DNA of 64,000 nt from Microbacterium terregens (lineage in GTDB: Bacteria; Pseudomonadota; Alphaproteobacteria; Sphingomonadales; Sphingomonadaceae), in contig NZ_BSEX01000004.1 in NCBI RefSeq assembly GCF_027922045.1, positions 248,001 through 312,000 on the forward strand. The letters are read 5' to 3'. Shown here piece by piece: positions 40,662 through 51,601 of this stretch (the first letter of the stretch is position 1; each line of letters begins with the position of its first letter). A program made the translations under genes and the position numbers. The notes under the pieces were generated by a model, which did no database searches, was not told the DNA's origin, and saw only the letters and a program-made list of their open reading frames with translations.

Positions 40662-42703
40662 GCCGCCTCCTCCATGGTTGATTGCGGGGCACGCGGCAGC
40701 AGCACGCGAAACGTCGATCCCTGCCCCTCGCGGCTGGTCACCTCGACCCGTCCGCCCATCGCCTGCGCCAGCTGGCTCGCCTCGAACGCGCCGATCCCGA
40801 AACCGCCGGCTTTCGAGGAGACGAACGGCTTGAACAGACGCTCGCGCACGAATGCCGGCGACATGCCCTGGCCGCAGTCGATGACCTCGATCGCTGCCAT
40901 GTCCTCGGCATGGCGCACGCGCAGCATCACCGGCATGTCCGGCGCGCTCGCCTCCACGGCATTCTGGACCAGATGCCCCAGCAGCTGTTCCAGCCGCGCC
41001 GCATCGGCAATCGCGCGAACCGGTTCCTCGGCCTCCACGCGCACTGCATGCTGGGCGCGCCGCGCGTCGGCGATCCCATGCGCCAGCGCCACCAGGTCGA
41101 GCGGCCTCGGCATGCCCGCCGCCGCCGGCTGCCGCTGCGCAAGCCGCGCGAGCAGGTCGTTCATCCGTGCGGCGGACTCCTGCAAGGTCGCCACCATGTC
41201 GGCGCGGAACTCCGGGTTGTCGGCATGGCGCTCGGCATTGCGCGCGACCAGGCTCAGCTGACTGACCAGGTTCTTCAGGTCATGCAGGATGAAGGCGAAG
41301 CGCCGGTTGAACTCGTCGAACCGCTGCGCCTCCAGCAGGGCTTCGGTCGCGCGCGCCTCGGCCAGATAACTGGCGACCTGACGCCCGGCGATCTTGAGCA
41401 GGTCGAAGTCTTCCCAGTCGAGCGCTCGGTCGACCGGCGGCCGCGCCACCAGGATCGCGCCCACGAGCTGTCCCAGGTGCGGCAGCGGCACGACCACCCA
41501 GGCATCCGCCAGGTCCAGCAGCCATGCGGGGATCGCCTCCGCATCCATCCGCTCGGCAATGCCCGAGCGGACTGCGTCGAGCTCCAGCACCCGTCCGCTC
41601 TCCGCCAGATGCCGGGCGAGGGCAGCGGCCGGCTCCGGCGTCGGTCCTTCCATCGGCCAGTTCCAGCCGGCGGCGCGCTCCAGCCCCTCTTCGCCTGCGA
41701 TCAGCAGCATGCCCGCCGGGGACTGGGTAAGGTCCGCGATCGCCTTGACCACGCGCTCGGCGAGCGGCGCGCCGCCCTGCGGCCGCCCCAGCGTCTCGGT
41801 GAAGCGGGCCCATTCGACACGATAGTCGTAACGGTGCTGGAACAGGTGCTTGGTGAGCTTGACCCGAACCCAGGCGCGCAGCCAGGTCGACGACATCAGC
41901 GTCAGCAGCGCGGCGGTCGACCCGAAGACGAACGCCGTCTGGAGAACGCGTGCATGGTCGCCGCCCAAGCTCGCCAGGGCCGCGTTGCCCGCGATCATGA
42001 CGAGCACATAGCCCACCAGGCCGAGAACGGAGAGCGAGTGCAGCGTCGCGGTGCGGGACACCCGCAACTCGCGCCCGCCGCTGCGATGGAAGGCAAGCGC
42101 GATGACGGCGGCGAGCAGCGCCAGTGCCAGGCCACGCATCGCCTGGAACTCGCCCGGTGCGTCCCCGGTCAGATAGCGGAGCGCACTGAGGTTGACGTCG
42201 ATCAGCCACAATGCCCCGATCGCCGTCATCGCCAGCCGCAGTCCCGATCGGCCGAGCCCCGTGCTCAACCCATAGAGCAGCACCAGCCCCCCCGCTGCCG
42301 ACAGGGCGCGCATCAGCAGCGCAGCGCGCATCAGGCCGGTGGCCACGGCTTCCGGCTTTGCCTCGGCCGCCAGCAGTTGCAGGACCACCTGCAACGCGAC
42401 CACCAGCGCCACCACCGCATAGGCGATCGGCAGCGTCAGGTAGCGCGCACCGCCCCAGCGGTGGATCGCCAGCATGACGGCCAGCCAGGCGAGGTTGCGC
42501 ACTCCCTCCACCACCACCGTGACGGGCTCCGCATTGCCGATGCCGGCGACCGACAGGGCCCAGAGGGCCGTCAGCACCAGCGCCGCGGCAAAGCTGACGC
42601 GGATCGCGCGCGGCAGCTCGCGGCTGCGGACCGCCCAGATCGCCAGCATCCCGAACAGCAGCGCGGCCAGCGCGTGGCTCCACAGGATGAGGTCGGGCAG
42701 CAT
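40658..42703 (-). CDS. prsK: XrtA/PEP-CTERM sensor histidine kinase PrsK
   Basis: A 681-residue membrane kinase: about eight helices in the first 270 residues, a GAF-like region, then the phospho-acceptor His in FILHDLKNLVSQLSLVARNAERH (in parts), and an ATPase domain with LGHLVQNAVEAS, VIDCGQGMSP and FGIGAFEASQLAQAMGG. The many-helix N-terminus plus FxLHDLKNL box is the PrsK layout. It phosphorylates PrsR, encoded just downstream with a 4-base overlap. Its start directly abuts the stop of the sugar transferase gene. Confidence 0.92.
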   Translation of the reverse strand: MLPDLILWSHALAALLFGMLAIWAVRSRELPRAIRVSFAAALVLTALWALSVAGIGNAEPVTVVVEGVRNLAWLAVMLAIHRWGGARYLTLPIAYAVVALVVALQVVLQLLAAEAKPEAVATGLMRAALLMRALSAAGGLVLLYGLSTGLGRSGLRLAMTAIGALWLIDVNLSALRYLTGDAPGEFQAMRGLALALLAAVIALAFHRSGGRELRVSRTATLHSLSVLGLVGYVLVMIAGNAALASLGGDHARVLQTAFVFGSTAALLTLMSSTWLRAWVRVKLTKHLFQHRYDYRVEWARFTETLGRPQGGAPLAERVVKAIADLTQSPAGMLLIAGEEGLERAAGWNWPMEGPTPEPAAALARHLAESGRVLELDAVRSGIAERMDAEAIPAWLLDLADAWVVVPLPHLGQLVGAILVARPPVDRALDWEDFDLLKIAGRQVASYLAEARATEALLEAQRFDEFNRRFAFILHDLKNLVSQLSLVARNAERHADNPEFRADMVATLQESAARMNDLLARLAQRQPAAAGMPRPLDLVALAHGIADARRAQHAVRVEAEEPVRAIADAARLEQLLGHLVQNAVEASAPDMPVMLRVRHAEDMAAIEVIDCGQGMSPAFVRERLFKPFVSSKAGGFGIGAFEASQLAQAMGGRVEVTSREGQGSTFRVLLPRAPQSTMEEAA

Positions 42704-44092
42704 TCAGCGCGCGCCCTCGGGCCAGAGCACCACCCGCACCGTCTGGAGCAGGATCAGCAGGTCCAGGAACGGCGAGTAGTTCTTGGCGTAGTAGAGGTCG
42801 TATTCGAGCTTCTGGCGCGAATCCTCGATCGAGGCGCCATAGGGATAGTTGATCTGCGCCCATCCGGTAATGCCGGGCTTCACCATGTGCCGTTCGGCAT
42901 AATAGGGAAGCTGCTGCTCGAGATCGTCGACGAACTGGGGGCGTTCGGGGCGCGGGCCGACGAAGCTCATGTCGCCCTTCAGCACGCTCCAGCACTGGGG
43001 CAGTTCGTCGATGCGCAGCTTGCGCAGGACGCGACCGACCCGCGTGATGCGCGGGTCATCCTTTTCCGCCCAGACGGCGTTGCCGCCGACCTCCGCATCC
43101 ACCCGCATCGAGCGCAGCTTGATGATGTCGAAGGCCAGGCCATAGAGGCCGATCCGGCGCTGGCGGTAGAAGGCCGGTCCCCGGCTGTCGAGCTTGACCG
43201 CCAGCACCGCGAGCACCAGCACCGGCAGCACCAGGACGAGCAGCAGCAGGCTGACCGTCACGTCGAACAGCCGCTTGAACATGCTGGAAAACACCCGGCC
43301 GGACGAGAATCCGTCGGAGAAGATCAGCCAGGACGGGTTCACACTGTCCAGGTCGACGCGCCCGGTCTCGCGCTCCAGAAAGGTCGAGAGCTCGTTGACG
43401 TGGACACCGGTGGTCTTGATCCGCAGCAGGTCCTTGAGCGGGAGCGCGTTGCGCCGTTCCTCCAGCGCAAGCACCACTTCGCTCGCGTTGAGCAGCACGA
43501 CGTGCTCGGCCAGGTTGTTGATCGCCTCGCGGCCGATCGCCTCGGGCATCACCGGCTGGGCGTCTCCCATGCCGACATAGCCGACCACGACGAAGGTAGC
43601 CCCCGGCGCGCGCGCCAGTGCCTTCAGCCGCGCGGCACGGGGGCCGGCGCCCAGCACCACCACCCGCCGCTTGAAGACGTGGCCTCCGAGCGTCCGGCCG
43701 AGCAGGATCCGGAGCATCAGCAGCAGGACGACGGCGAACCCCATCGCGTAGAGCAGGTTGGAGCGCCAGAAGGTGATCGTTGGGATCAGGAAGAACAGCG
43801 CCGCCAGCGCGATCGCCCCCAGTGCAATGGCAACGATCAGCCGGGCGGCGGCAAAGCGCAGCGACTGGAGCGCCTCCGCCCCATAGACGCCGACCGCGAT
43901 CATCGCGAGTTCCAGGGCCGCAGCGAAGCTCAGCAATTCGGGAATGCGCGTCTGGATCGGCTCTGCGACCATGCCGATCTGCCCGGCGCGCACGATCCAG
44001 CCCAGCTCCGCCGACACCAGCAACAGCGCGAAGTCCAGCATCCCGAGCAACAGCACGGCATGGGGTATGTAGTGCTTGAACAGCCTGATCAT
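42704..44092 (-). CDS. XrtA-associated undecaprenyl-phosphate sugar transferase (TIGR03013 type)
   Basis: Initiates exopolysaccharide repeat units by moving a sugar-phosphate onto the lipid carrier. About four N-terminal helices, a central nucleotide-binding-like region (RRVVVLGAGPRAARLKALA), a fifth helix (VTVSLLLLVLVLPVLVLAVL) and the catalytic block (FYRQRRIGLYG, IDELPQCWSVLKGDMSFVGPRPE, GITGWAQINYPYG) are present. Total 462 residues from ATG 44092; the ATG at 44134 would add 14 unlikely residues. The adjoining prsK-prsR pair points to the XrtA-linked subfamily. First gene of this three-gene run. Confidence 0.92.
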   Translation of the reverse strand: MIRLFKHYIPHAVLLLGMLDFALLLVSAELGWIVRAGQIGMVAEPIQTRIPELLSFAAALELAMIAVGVYGAEALQSLRFAAARLIVAIALGAIALAALFFLIPTITFWRSNLLYAMGFAVVLLLMLRILLGRTLGGHVFKRRVVVLGAGPRAARLKALARAPGATFVVVGYVGMGDAQPVMPEAIGREAINNLAEHVVLLNASEVVLALEERRNALPLKDLLRIKTTGVHVNELSTFLERETGRVDLDSVNPSWLIFSDGFSSGRVFSSMFKRLFDVTVSLLLLVLVLPVLVLAVLAVKLDSRGPAFYRQRRIGLYGLAFDIIKLRSMRVDAEVGGNAVWAEKDDPRITRVGRVLRKLRIDELPQCWSVLKGDMSFVGPRPERPQFVDDLEQQLPYYAERHMVKPGITGWAQINYPYGASIEDSRQKLEYDLYYAKNYSPFLDLLILLQTVRVVLWPEGAR

Positions 44093-44218
44093 GACGCCCG
44101 ATTTCCTGGCCGGGCGTGAGAACCCGGTCGGCACCCCTCCCCTCTTGCAACAATACCCAAAGAAAAGCTGAACACAGACGCCGACGGTGCGTTGTGCGCT
44201 GCGTCATCCTGACGTCTA

Positions 44219-44241
44219 ATGCCCCGCATCCTTCGGGGCAT
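44219..44241 (+). promoter_or_regulatory. Hairpin in the leader of the mannose-1-phosphate guanylyltransferase gene
   Basis: ATGCCCCG (44219-44226) pairs perfectly with CGGGGCAT (44234-44241) around a 7-base loop, followed within ten bases by CATTTTCC. It lies 28 bases upstream of the ATG at 44269 in the space between divergent genes, so it could be a leader attenuator or a start-site structure. No known riboswitch shape is seen. Confidence 0.4.
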
Positions 44242-44268
44242 ATCTCATTTTCCATGGAGAAGCGCCAC

Positions 44269-45324
44269 ATGCAGTCCGCAACCGCGATCGTCCCCGTCAT
44301 CCTGTCGGGAGGGTCCGGGACACGGCTGTGGCCCATTTCCACGCGGGAGCGCCCCAAGCAGCTGCTCTGCCTGACCGCCGAGGAGACCATGCTCCAGCTG
44401 ACCGCGCGCCGGGCGTCGGGACCGCGGTTCGGCGCGCCGATCGTGGTCGCGAACGCCGCCCACGCGCAGGAGATCGAGGACCAGCTCGGCGAGATCGGTG
44501 CGGCGGCCCAGGCGCTCGTGCTGGAGCCGATGGGTCGCAACACTGCGCCCGCGATCGCCTTGGCGGCGGTGGCGGCAGGCGGGGACGCCACCCCGCTGCT
44601 GGTGATGCCGTCTGACCACGTCATCGCCGACGTGCCCGCCTTCCACGCCGCGATCGAGGCGGCGCTGCCGCTGGTCGCGGAGGGCTGGCTGGTCACCTTC
44701 GGCATTGCCCCCGATTCGCCGGAGACCGGCTATGGCTGGATCAAGGTGGGCGAAGAGATCGCGCCCGGTGCCCACCGCGTCGAGCGTTTCGTGGAAAAGC
44801 CCGCGCGGGAGAAGGCGGAGGCGATGCTGACCGATGGCAGCCACGCCTGGAACGGGGGCATCTTCCTGTTCCGCGCCGACATGTATCTCGGCGCGCTCGG
44901 CACCCATGCGCCCGAAATGCGCGTCGCCGCCGAAACGGCGATGAGCCGCGCCCGGCATGAGGGCAAGCGCGTCTATCCCGAAGCCGAAGCCTTTGCCGCC
45001 TCGCCTTCGGAGTCGATCGACTATGCCGTGATGGAAAAGGCGGCGCAGGTCGCCGTCGTCCCGGTGGCGATGGGGTGGAGCGACGTCGGCAGCTGGGACG
45101 CGCTCCACGCGATCAGCGTCCGCGACGAGAACGACAATGTCGCCGGTCCCGAGGTGCTGATGCTGGAGACCAGCGGCTGCCTGGTCCGAAGCGACCGCGC
45201 CCGCATCTCCATGGTCGGGGTCAAGGACCTGATCGTCGTCGCAAGCGGCGAGGACATCCTGATCCTGCCGCGCGGCCGCTCCCAGGAAGTGAAGCGGCTG
45301 CTGGAGGCGATGAAGAGCGACTGA
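44269..45324 (+). CDS. manC: Mannose-1-phosphate guanylyltransferase (GDP-mannose pyrophosphorylase)
   Basis: Makes GDP-mannose from mannose-1-phosphate and GTP for polysaccharide synthesis. The nucleotide-binding signature is GGSGTRLWPIS (14-24), with EPMGRNTAPAIALAA, FVEKPAREKA, WNGGIFLF and the late block MGWSDVGSWDAL. At 351 residues it is the single-domain form, without the C-terminal isomerase domain. ATG 44269 has GGAGAAG at a good distance; the ATG at 44254 sits inside that site. The position beside the sugar transferase gene suggests supply of mannose-type sugars to the same polymer. Confidence 0.92.
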   Translation: MQSATAIVPVILSGGSGTRLWPISTRERPKQLLCLTAEETMLQLTARRASGPRFGAPIVVANAAHAQEIEDQLGEIGAAAQALVLEPMGRNTAPAIALAAVAAGGDATPLLVMPSDHVIADVPAFHAAIEAALPLVAEGWLVTFGIAPDSPETGYGWIKVGEEIAPGAHRVERFVEKPAREKAEAMLTDGSHAWNGGIFLFRADMYLGALGTHAPEMRVAAETAMSRARHEGKRVYPEAEAFAASPSESIDYAVMEKAAQVAVVPVAMGWSDVGSWDALHAISVRDENDNVAGPEVLMLETSGCLVRSDRARISMVGVKDLIVVASGEDILILPRGRSQEVKRLLEAMKSD

Positions 45325-45379
45325 GCCGGGTCGTCCCGCGCCGGCGCGTCCGGTGCGGAAACCAGGCGGCGCCGAGGCG

Positions 45380-45811
45380 TCAGGCGGCGGCCAGTTCCTC
45401 GGCGGTCGCGTCCGCCAGGCTGGTGCCGTCGAGGATGCGGGCGGTCTCGTCCCGCACCCGCGCCATGGCGATGCGGATCGCACAGGCCGCCTCGTCCTTG
45501 CAGTCGTTGCAGGGACGATAGGCCGTCCGACTCACGCAGGGCACCAGCGCCAGCGGCCCCTCGATCACGCGGATGATTTCCCCAAGCGAGATCAGGTGGC
45601 TGGGACGGGCGAGGCGATAGCCGCCGGCCTTGCCGCGCGTGGACAGCAGGAACCCCGCCTCGCGCAGATCCGCGAGGATCAGTTCGAGGAACTTGCGCGG
45701 AACGTTGGCCCCGGTCGCGATCCGGTGCATCGGGGTGGGTGCGACGCTCGGAGGTTGGGCGGCCAGGAACAACATTGCGCGCAGCGCATAACGGGAACGC
45801 TGGGTCAACAT
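45380..45811 (-). CDS. Rrf2-family transcriptional regulator
   Basis: A 143-residue winged-helix protein starting MLTQRSRYALRAMLFLA, the Rrf2 hallmark, with FLELILADLREAGFLLSTRGKAGGYRLARP as recognition helix and wing (in parts). Cysteines in PCVSRTAYRPCNDCKDEAACAIR could hold an iron-sulfur cluster as in IscR/NsrR/RirA relatives. The spacing differs from IscR, so the signal (iron, NO, redox) is open. Convergent with the manC-type gene and divergent from ssrA. Confidence 0.9.
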   Translation of the reverse strand: MLTQRSRYALRAMLFLAAQPPSVAPTPMHRIATGANVPRKFLELILADLREAGFLLSTRGKAGGYRLARPSHLISLGEIIRVIEGPLALVPCVSRTAYRPCNDCKDEAACAIRIAMARVRDETARILDGTSLADATAEELAAA

Positions 45812-45889
45812 CTTGGATGCAGCCCATGCCAGCCCTTTGTGGCCATGAAAAGACCGCGGCAGGCTTTAATTGCCGAAACCGAGTGGCTA

Positions 45890-46200
45890 TATGCGCTTCT
45901 GCCGGCTTCGGCCGGATATGGCGATAAACTGCGGCGTAGACTAGGCGCAGCGGACCCGGGGGCAGTACCCGGCGGCTCCACCAGAACCAGCCTTCCAGGC
46001 CGGTCCTGACGGGGCCGAACCAGGATCGACGTGTGTTGAAAGGCGCTGTTTTCGCTCGGAATGGGACCACCGCAACGGCCCATTACACAAGTGCCAACGA
46101 TAACGAAGCACTCGCTATTGCGGCCTAACCCTACGGCTTAACGGCCCAAGGTTAGACTAAAATGCGCGGTTGGACCGCACCGGGCAACAGAAGCGGATTC
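45890..46200 (+). ncRNA. ssrA: tmRNA, circularly permuted two-piece type (limits approximate)
   Basis: The 3' acceptor piece comes first: a T-arm (CCGGG/CCCGG) and CGGCTCC-A-CCA ending at 45983. After a 27-base spacer that must be cut out, the 5' piece begins GGGGCCGAACCAGGATCGACG at 46011 (first 20 bases quoted in essence). GGGGCCG (46011-46017) pairs with CGGCTCC to form the 7-bp acceptor stem. The tag frame 46093-46128 encodes ANDNEALAIAA then TAA. This is the alphaproteobacterial arrangement; it rescues stalled ribosomes and marks products for proteolysis. The outer ends are estimates. Confidence 0.93.
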
Positions 46201-46232
46201 CAGCGGTACGGGGAGCACCGGGCAACAGAAGC
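46177..46232. repeat. Direct repeat at the 3' end of ssrA
   Basis: An 18-base word, GCACCGGGCAACAGAAGC, occurs exactly at 46177-46194 and again at 46215-46232, a 38-base period. The second copy is also bounded by GGGGAGC and GCTCCCC, giving a hairpin (about 46210-46237) that could terminate ssrA or the DUF4440-like gene. Confidence 0.8.
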
Positions 46233-46248
46233 TCCCCACTCACCAGCT

Positions 46249-46617
46249 TCAGGCTTCCCTGGCCTCCGCAACCGGCGGCGGCGTCTGCTGATGCTGGATC
46301 ACGCGCCACTCCTCGTGCGCCAGCCGGCGATAGGTCGAGGTGCAGTGCGCGACATAACGCTCCTGGCCCCGCGCGGCCTCCGCCGTATAGCCGATCACGA
46401 TCAGGCCTTCCTGCGGCCGCATGATCTGCTGGTTGGAGAAGGCGACGGATTCCCAGCGCGGCGTATCCGAAACCGCATCGGCGGCCTGCATGCCCGTGAC
46501 GACGAACGGCTTGGTCGGCACGACCATCACGCTCTCGTCATCGATGGAGGCGCGGTAATGCTCCGCGTCTCCCGTCCACAGGCTTTCCTCGAACTGCCAG
46601 ACCCGTTCGTCGTCCAC
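46249..46617 (-). CDS. DUF4440/NTF2-like small protein
   Basis: A 122-residue protein with the cone-shaped NTF2-like pattern: VWQFEESLWTGDAEHYRASIDDESVMVVPTKPF, then the strands WESVAFSNQQIMRPQEGLIVIGYTAEA and YVAHCTSTYRRLAHEEWRVIQHQQTP (in parts). Function is unknown. The GTG at 46615-46617 is chosen as start because GAGGAG lies six bases upstream and homology begins there. The frame is open further into the kinase gene, down to a CTG that overlaps the kinase stop. Downstream member of a kinase/DUF4440 pair. Confidence 0.7.
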   Translation of the reverse strand: MDDERVWQFEESLWTGDAEHYRASIDDESVMVVPTKPFVVTGMQAADAVSDTPRWESVAFSNQQIMRPQEGLIVIGYTAEAARGQERYVAHCTSTYRRLAHEEWRVIQHQQTPPPVAEAREA

Positions 46618-46685
46618 GGCATGCTCCTCGCGATAGGGGATGTCCGCAGTCAGCGCATGGGCAGACGCGCGGTTCCCGCTCTCGC

Positions 46686-47693
46686 TCAGGCGGGCAGCAG
46701 CAACCGCGCGGTCGTCCCGTGCTCGCGGATCAGATCGAACTTCCCGTTGAGCTGGCTCGCCAGCATCGTCGCGATCTTGAGGCCTAGGCTGTCGGACGCC
46801 TCGATTCGGAAGCCATCGGGCAGGCCGTCGCCGTCGTCGCGGACCTCGACCTTCACCATGTCGGCGCCGTGCCGCGCCAGATGCACCTCGATGCAGCCCC
46901 CGTCCTTGTCGCGAAAGCCGTGCTCGATCGCGTTTGCCATCGCCTCGGCAACGATCAGCGCGAGCGGGATCGCCGCGTCCGGGGAGAGCGGCGCGTCTTC
47001 CGCCACGTTGATCGAACAGCGCACGCCCGTACGCCCGCTCGCCTCCACCACGTCCGCGCACAGCGGCTCCAGGAATTCGCGCATGCTGCGCGTGGCCCCG
47101 CCGGCGTCATAGAGCTGGCGGCTGATCCGGCCGATCAGCGCCAGCCGGCGTGCCGCTTCGTCCAGCGCCGCCCGCGCAGTCGTGTCGGCCACCTGCCGCT
47201 TCTGGACCGACAGCAGCCCCGCCGCGACCTGCAGATTGTTCGACACCCGGTGCTGGAGTTCGGAAAACAGCAGCTCGCGCGTTTCTGCGAGTGTCCGGCT
47301 CAGCTCGCGCTCACGCGCCAGGTTGCGGTTGGCACGCTGCATCCAGTGCACCAGCGCGATGTCGGTCACGACGACAAAGACGTAGAAGAGAAGGGCGAGC
47401 ACGCCCGGCCCCGCAACGTCGAAGCTGCGGTATTCCGGGATGAAATAGTACCAGGCGAGCAGCCCGCACAGCAGCGCGGACAAGGCCCCCAGCCGGACTC
47501 CGAACAGAAAGGAGCTGACGATCACCGCCGGGAAGAAGGTGACGTAGGGAAAGCCGCTGGGCAGGAACGGGTCGGCGAACCAGCGCAGGACAAAGGCGCC
47601 CGCGACCAGGATCAGCGTGATCGATACGCCCAGCACCGGCCGATCGCTGGCGAGCGGCAAGCGTTCCAGGAAATGGCTTCCCGCCTTCGGCAT
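46686..47693 (-). CDS. Membrane sensor kinase of the HRXXN (HisKA_2) class
   Basis: Several N-terminal helices in a DUF4118-like block (about 20-115, with FPYVTFFPAVIVSSFLFG), then the phospho-acceptor box LFSELQHRVSNNLQVAAGLL with His148, Arg149 and Asn152 (H-R-x-x-N), and an ATPase domain with LIVAEAMANAIEHGF and DDGDGLP. Kinases of this class in Sphingomonas feed the PhyR general stress response, and many have no adjacent regulator, as here. 335 residues from ATG 47693; the longer frame into pnp is an artefact. It lies after the pnp terminator, about 140 bases past pnp. Confidence 0.85.
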   Translation of the reverse strand: MPKAGSHFLERLPLASDRPVLGVSITLILVAGAFVLRWFADPFLPSGFPYVTFFPAVIVSSFLFGVRLGALSALLCGLLAWYYFIPEYRSFDVAGPGVLALLFYVFVVVTDIALVHWMQRANRNLARERELSRTLAETRELLFSELQHRVSNNLQVAAGLLSVQKRQVADTTARAALDEAARRLALIGRISRQLYDAGGATRSMREFLEPLCADVVEASGRTGVRCSINVAEDAPLSPDAAIPLALIVAEAMANAIEHGFRDKDGGCIEVHLARHGADMVKVEVRDDGDGLPDGFRIEASDSLGLKIATMLASQLNGKFDLIREHGTTARLLLPA

Positions 47694-47777
47694 TACGCGT
47701 GCTGCTCCCCCGCCGCACCCAGGGCGGCTGCGCTCCATGGCACGGCCGCAGGGCACAAGCAATTGGAAGGGCTGCAA

Positions 47778-47807
47778 GAAAAAGGGGCTCGCGTTGCCGC
47801 GAGCCCC
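47778..47807 (-). terminator. Intrinsic terminator of pnp
   Basis: On the minus strand GGGGCTCGCG (47807-47798) and CGCGAGCCCC (47793-47784) form a perfect 10-bp stem with a 4-base loop, followed by TTTTTCTT (47783 downward). It lies 29 bases after the pnp stop. A classic rho-independent terminator. Confidence 0.92.
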
Positions 47808-47835
47808 TCTTCTTCGATCGGTTTTTAGCGACCGA

Positions 47836-50175
<2,340 letters not shown>

Positions 50176-50394
50176 GTCGTTTCCTTCACTCCGGCGGCCC
50201 GATGCCGTCCGGGGCAGCTTGCGGGCACCGCCCGCAGGGATGAGCCGTTTGGGGCTCGGGGCCAAGTCGCCGGATTGCGCTCGGCCCTGCTTGCTCCTTC
50301 GTGTTCCGCTTCAGCAGAGAGACGTCGGAGGAATTTCGTGGGTGCCGCCGAAGGCGACGGCGCCCTTGTGCCATATCCCCGGCAATGTGGGGAT

Positions 50395-50422
50395 AAGAAA
50401 ACGGCGCCCCGCGGGGCGCCGT
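50395..50422 (-). terminator. Intrinsic terminator of rpsO
   Basis: ACGGCGCCCCGCGGGGCGCCGT (50401-50422, quoted as ACGGCGCCCCG and its mirror) is a perfect palindrome 3 bases past the rpsO stop. On the minus strand it is followed by TTTCTTATCC. It separates rpsO from pnp, which would then need its own promoter or read-through in the 220-base leader. Confidence 0.9.
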
Positions 50423-50425
50423 TCC

Positions 50426-50695
50426 TTACTTGCGAAGACCCAGCTTCGCGATCAGCGCGGTGTAGCGCTCGGCATCCTTCTTGCGAAGGTAGTCGAGCAG
50501 CGAACGGCGCTTGTTGACCAGCATCAGCAGACCGCGGCGCGAATGGTTGTCCTTCGCGTGGGTCTTGAAGTGCTCGGTCAGGTTGGAAATCCGCTCGGTC
50601 AGGATCGCGACCTGGACCTCGGGGCTGCCGGTGTCACCGCTCTCGCGGGCGTGTTCGTTGATCAGCGCTTCCTTGCGCTCCGGGGTGATCGACAT
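50426..50695 (-). CDS. rpsO: 30S ribosomal protein S15
   Basis: An 89-residue protein with the S15 fold: [32 protein letters not shown] (start), [31 protein letters not shown] (rRNA-binding helices) and [12 protein letters not shown] at the end, quoted in parts. It binds the central domain of 16S rRNA. AAGGA lies just upstream of the ATG. It is placed between truB and pnp, the conserved order. Confidence 0.98.
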   Translation of the reverse strand: MSITPERKEALINEHARESGDTGSPEVQVAILTERISNLTEHFKTHAKDNHSRRGLLMLVNKRRSLLDYLRKKDAERYTALIAKLGLRK

Positions 50696-50706
50696 CGTCG
50701 TCCTTT

Positions 50707-51600
50707 CTATTCGAGGTTGAAGCCGCGAACGACACGGGCGACCCCGTGCTGGACCTCGACCAGGGCGACCGGAACCTCGTCCAGCGTCGCAAAGGTCTGA
50801 CCATCGTCAGCGGCGATCCCGACCAACTGCTGCCCCTGGCGGAGCCGCCCTGCCTGGTCGGGGGTGAGGGAAAAAGCCGGGATGTCGTCCAGCCCTGCCC
50901 TCAACGGCAGAAGCGCTTGTGCAAGCGCGTGGCCCTTACCGAGTTCCACCAATTTGTCCAGCGAAATGGCCGCGTCCAGCCCGAACGGCCCCGCCTTCAC
51001 CCGCCGCAGCATCGTCACATGGCCGACGCTGCCGAGCGCCAGCGCGATGTCGCGCGCCAGGCTGCGGATATAGGTGCCCTTCGACACATGGGCGGTGAGG
51101 GTTGCCTCCTCCAGCGCGCCATCGCCCGCCGCGGCGATCGTCAGCGCGTGGATGGTGACGTCGCGGCTCTTGAGCACGACCTCCTCCCCCGCCCGCGCAA
51201 GATCATAGGCACGCTGGCCATCGACCTTGAGCGCCGAGTACGCGGGCGGCACCTGTGCAATCGGGCCGGTGAACTGCGCCAGCACCGCCTCCAGGGCGGC
51301 GCGGGTGGGGCGCACGTCGGACTCCGCGATCACCGCCCCTTCGCGATCGAGCGTGTCGGTCTGCGCCCCGAACTGCACGGAGAAGTCGTAGACCTTGTCG
51401 CTGTCGAGCATCCGCCCGGCGAGCTTGGTCGCCTCCCCCAGCGCGATCGGCAGCACGCCGGTCGCCAGCGGATCGAGCGTGCCGCCGTGGCCGACCTTGA
51501 ACCGGCCGTAGCCGCCGTCGCGCAGCGCGCGCTTGACCGCGCTCACCCCTTGCGTGGAGCCGAGCCCCAGCGGCTTGTCGAGCAATATCCAGCCGTGCAT
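50707..51600 (-). CDS. truB: tRNA pseudouridine(55) synthase
   Basis: Makes pseudouridine 55 in the T arm of tRNAs. The catalytic Asp43 is in [16 protein letters not shown], with [17 protein letters not shown] and [16 protein letters not shown] as further family blocks and a C-terminal PUA-like region ([13 protein letters not shown]). 297 residues. The start directly follows the stop of the M50 gene (one base apart), and rpsO starts 11 bases downstream. Confidence 0.96.
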   Translation of the reverse strand: MHGWILLDKPLGLGSTQGVSAVKRALRDGGYGRFKVGHGGTLDPLATGVLPIALGEATKLAGRMLDSDKVYDFSVQFGAQTDTLDREGAVIAESDVRPTRAALEAVLAQFTGPIAQVPPAYSALKVDGQRAYDLARAGEEVVLKSRDVTIHALTIAAAGDGALEEATLTAHVSKGTYIRSLARDIALALGSVGHVTMLRRVKAGPFGLDAAISLDKLVELGKGHALAQALLPLRAGLDDIPAFSLTPDQAGRLRQGQQLVGIAADDGQTFATLDEVPVALVEVQHGVARVVRGFNLE

Positions 51601-51601
51601 C

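Noticed and set aside
40682..44119. Open plus-strand frame of over 1100 codons opposite prsK and the sugar transferase gene
   Set aside because: Its translation is Arg/His/Gln-rich without any motif and mirrors the wobble-rich opposite strand; it is a by-product of high G+C.
44112..44160. GGCAC...TTGC words upstream of the manC-type gene as a sigma-54 promoter
   Set aside because: The spacing between the two words is ten bases instead of about five, so it does not fit a -24/-12 promoter.
46618..46689. CTG start overlapping the kinase stop for the DUF4440-like protein
   Set aside because: A GTG at 46615-46617 with GAGGAG six bases upstream gives the family-like N-terminus; the extra 24 residues look non-coding.
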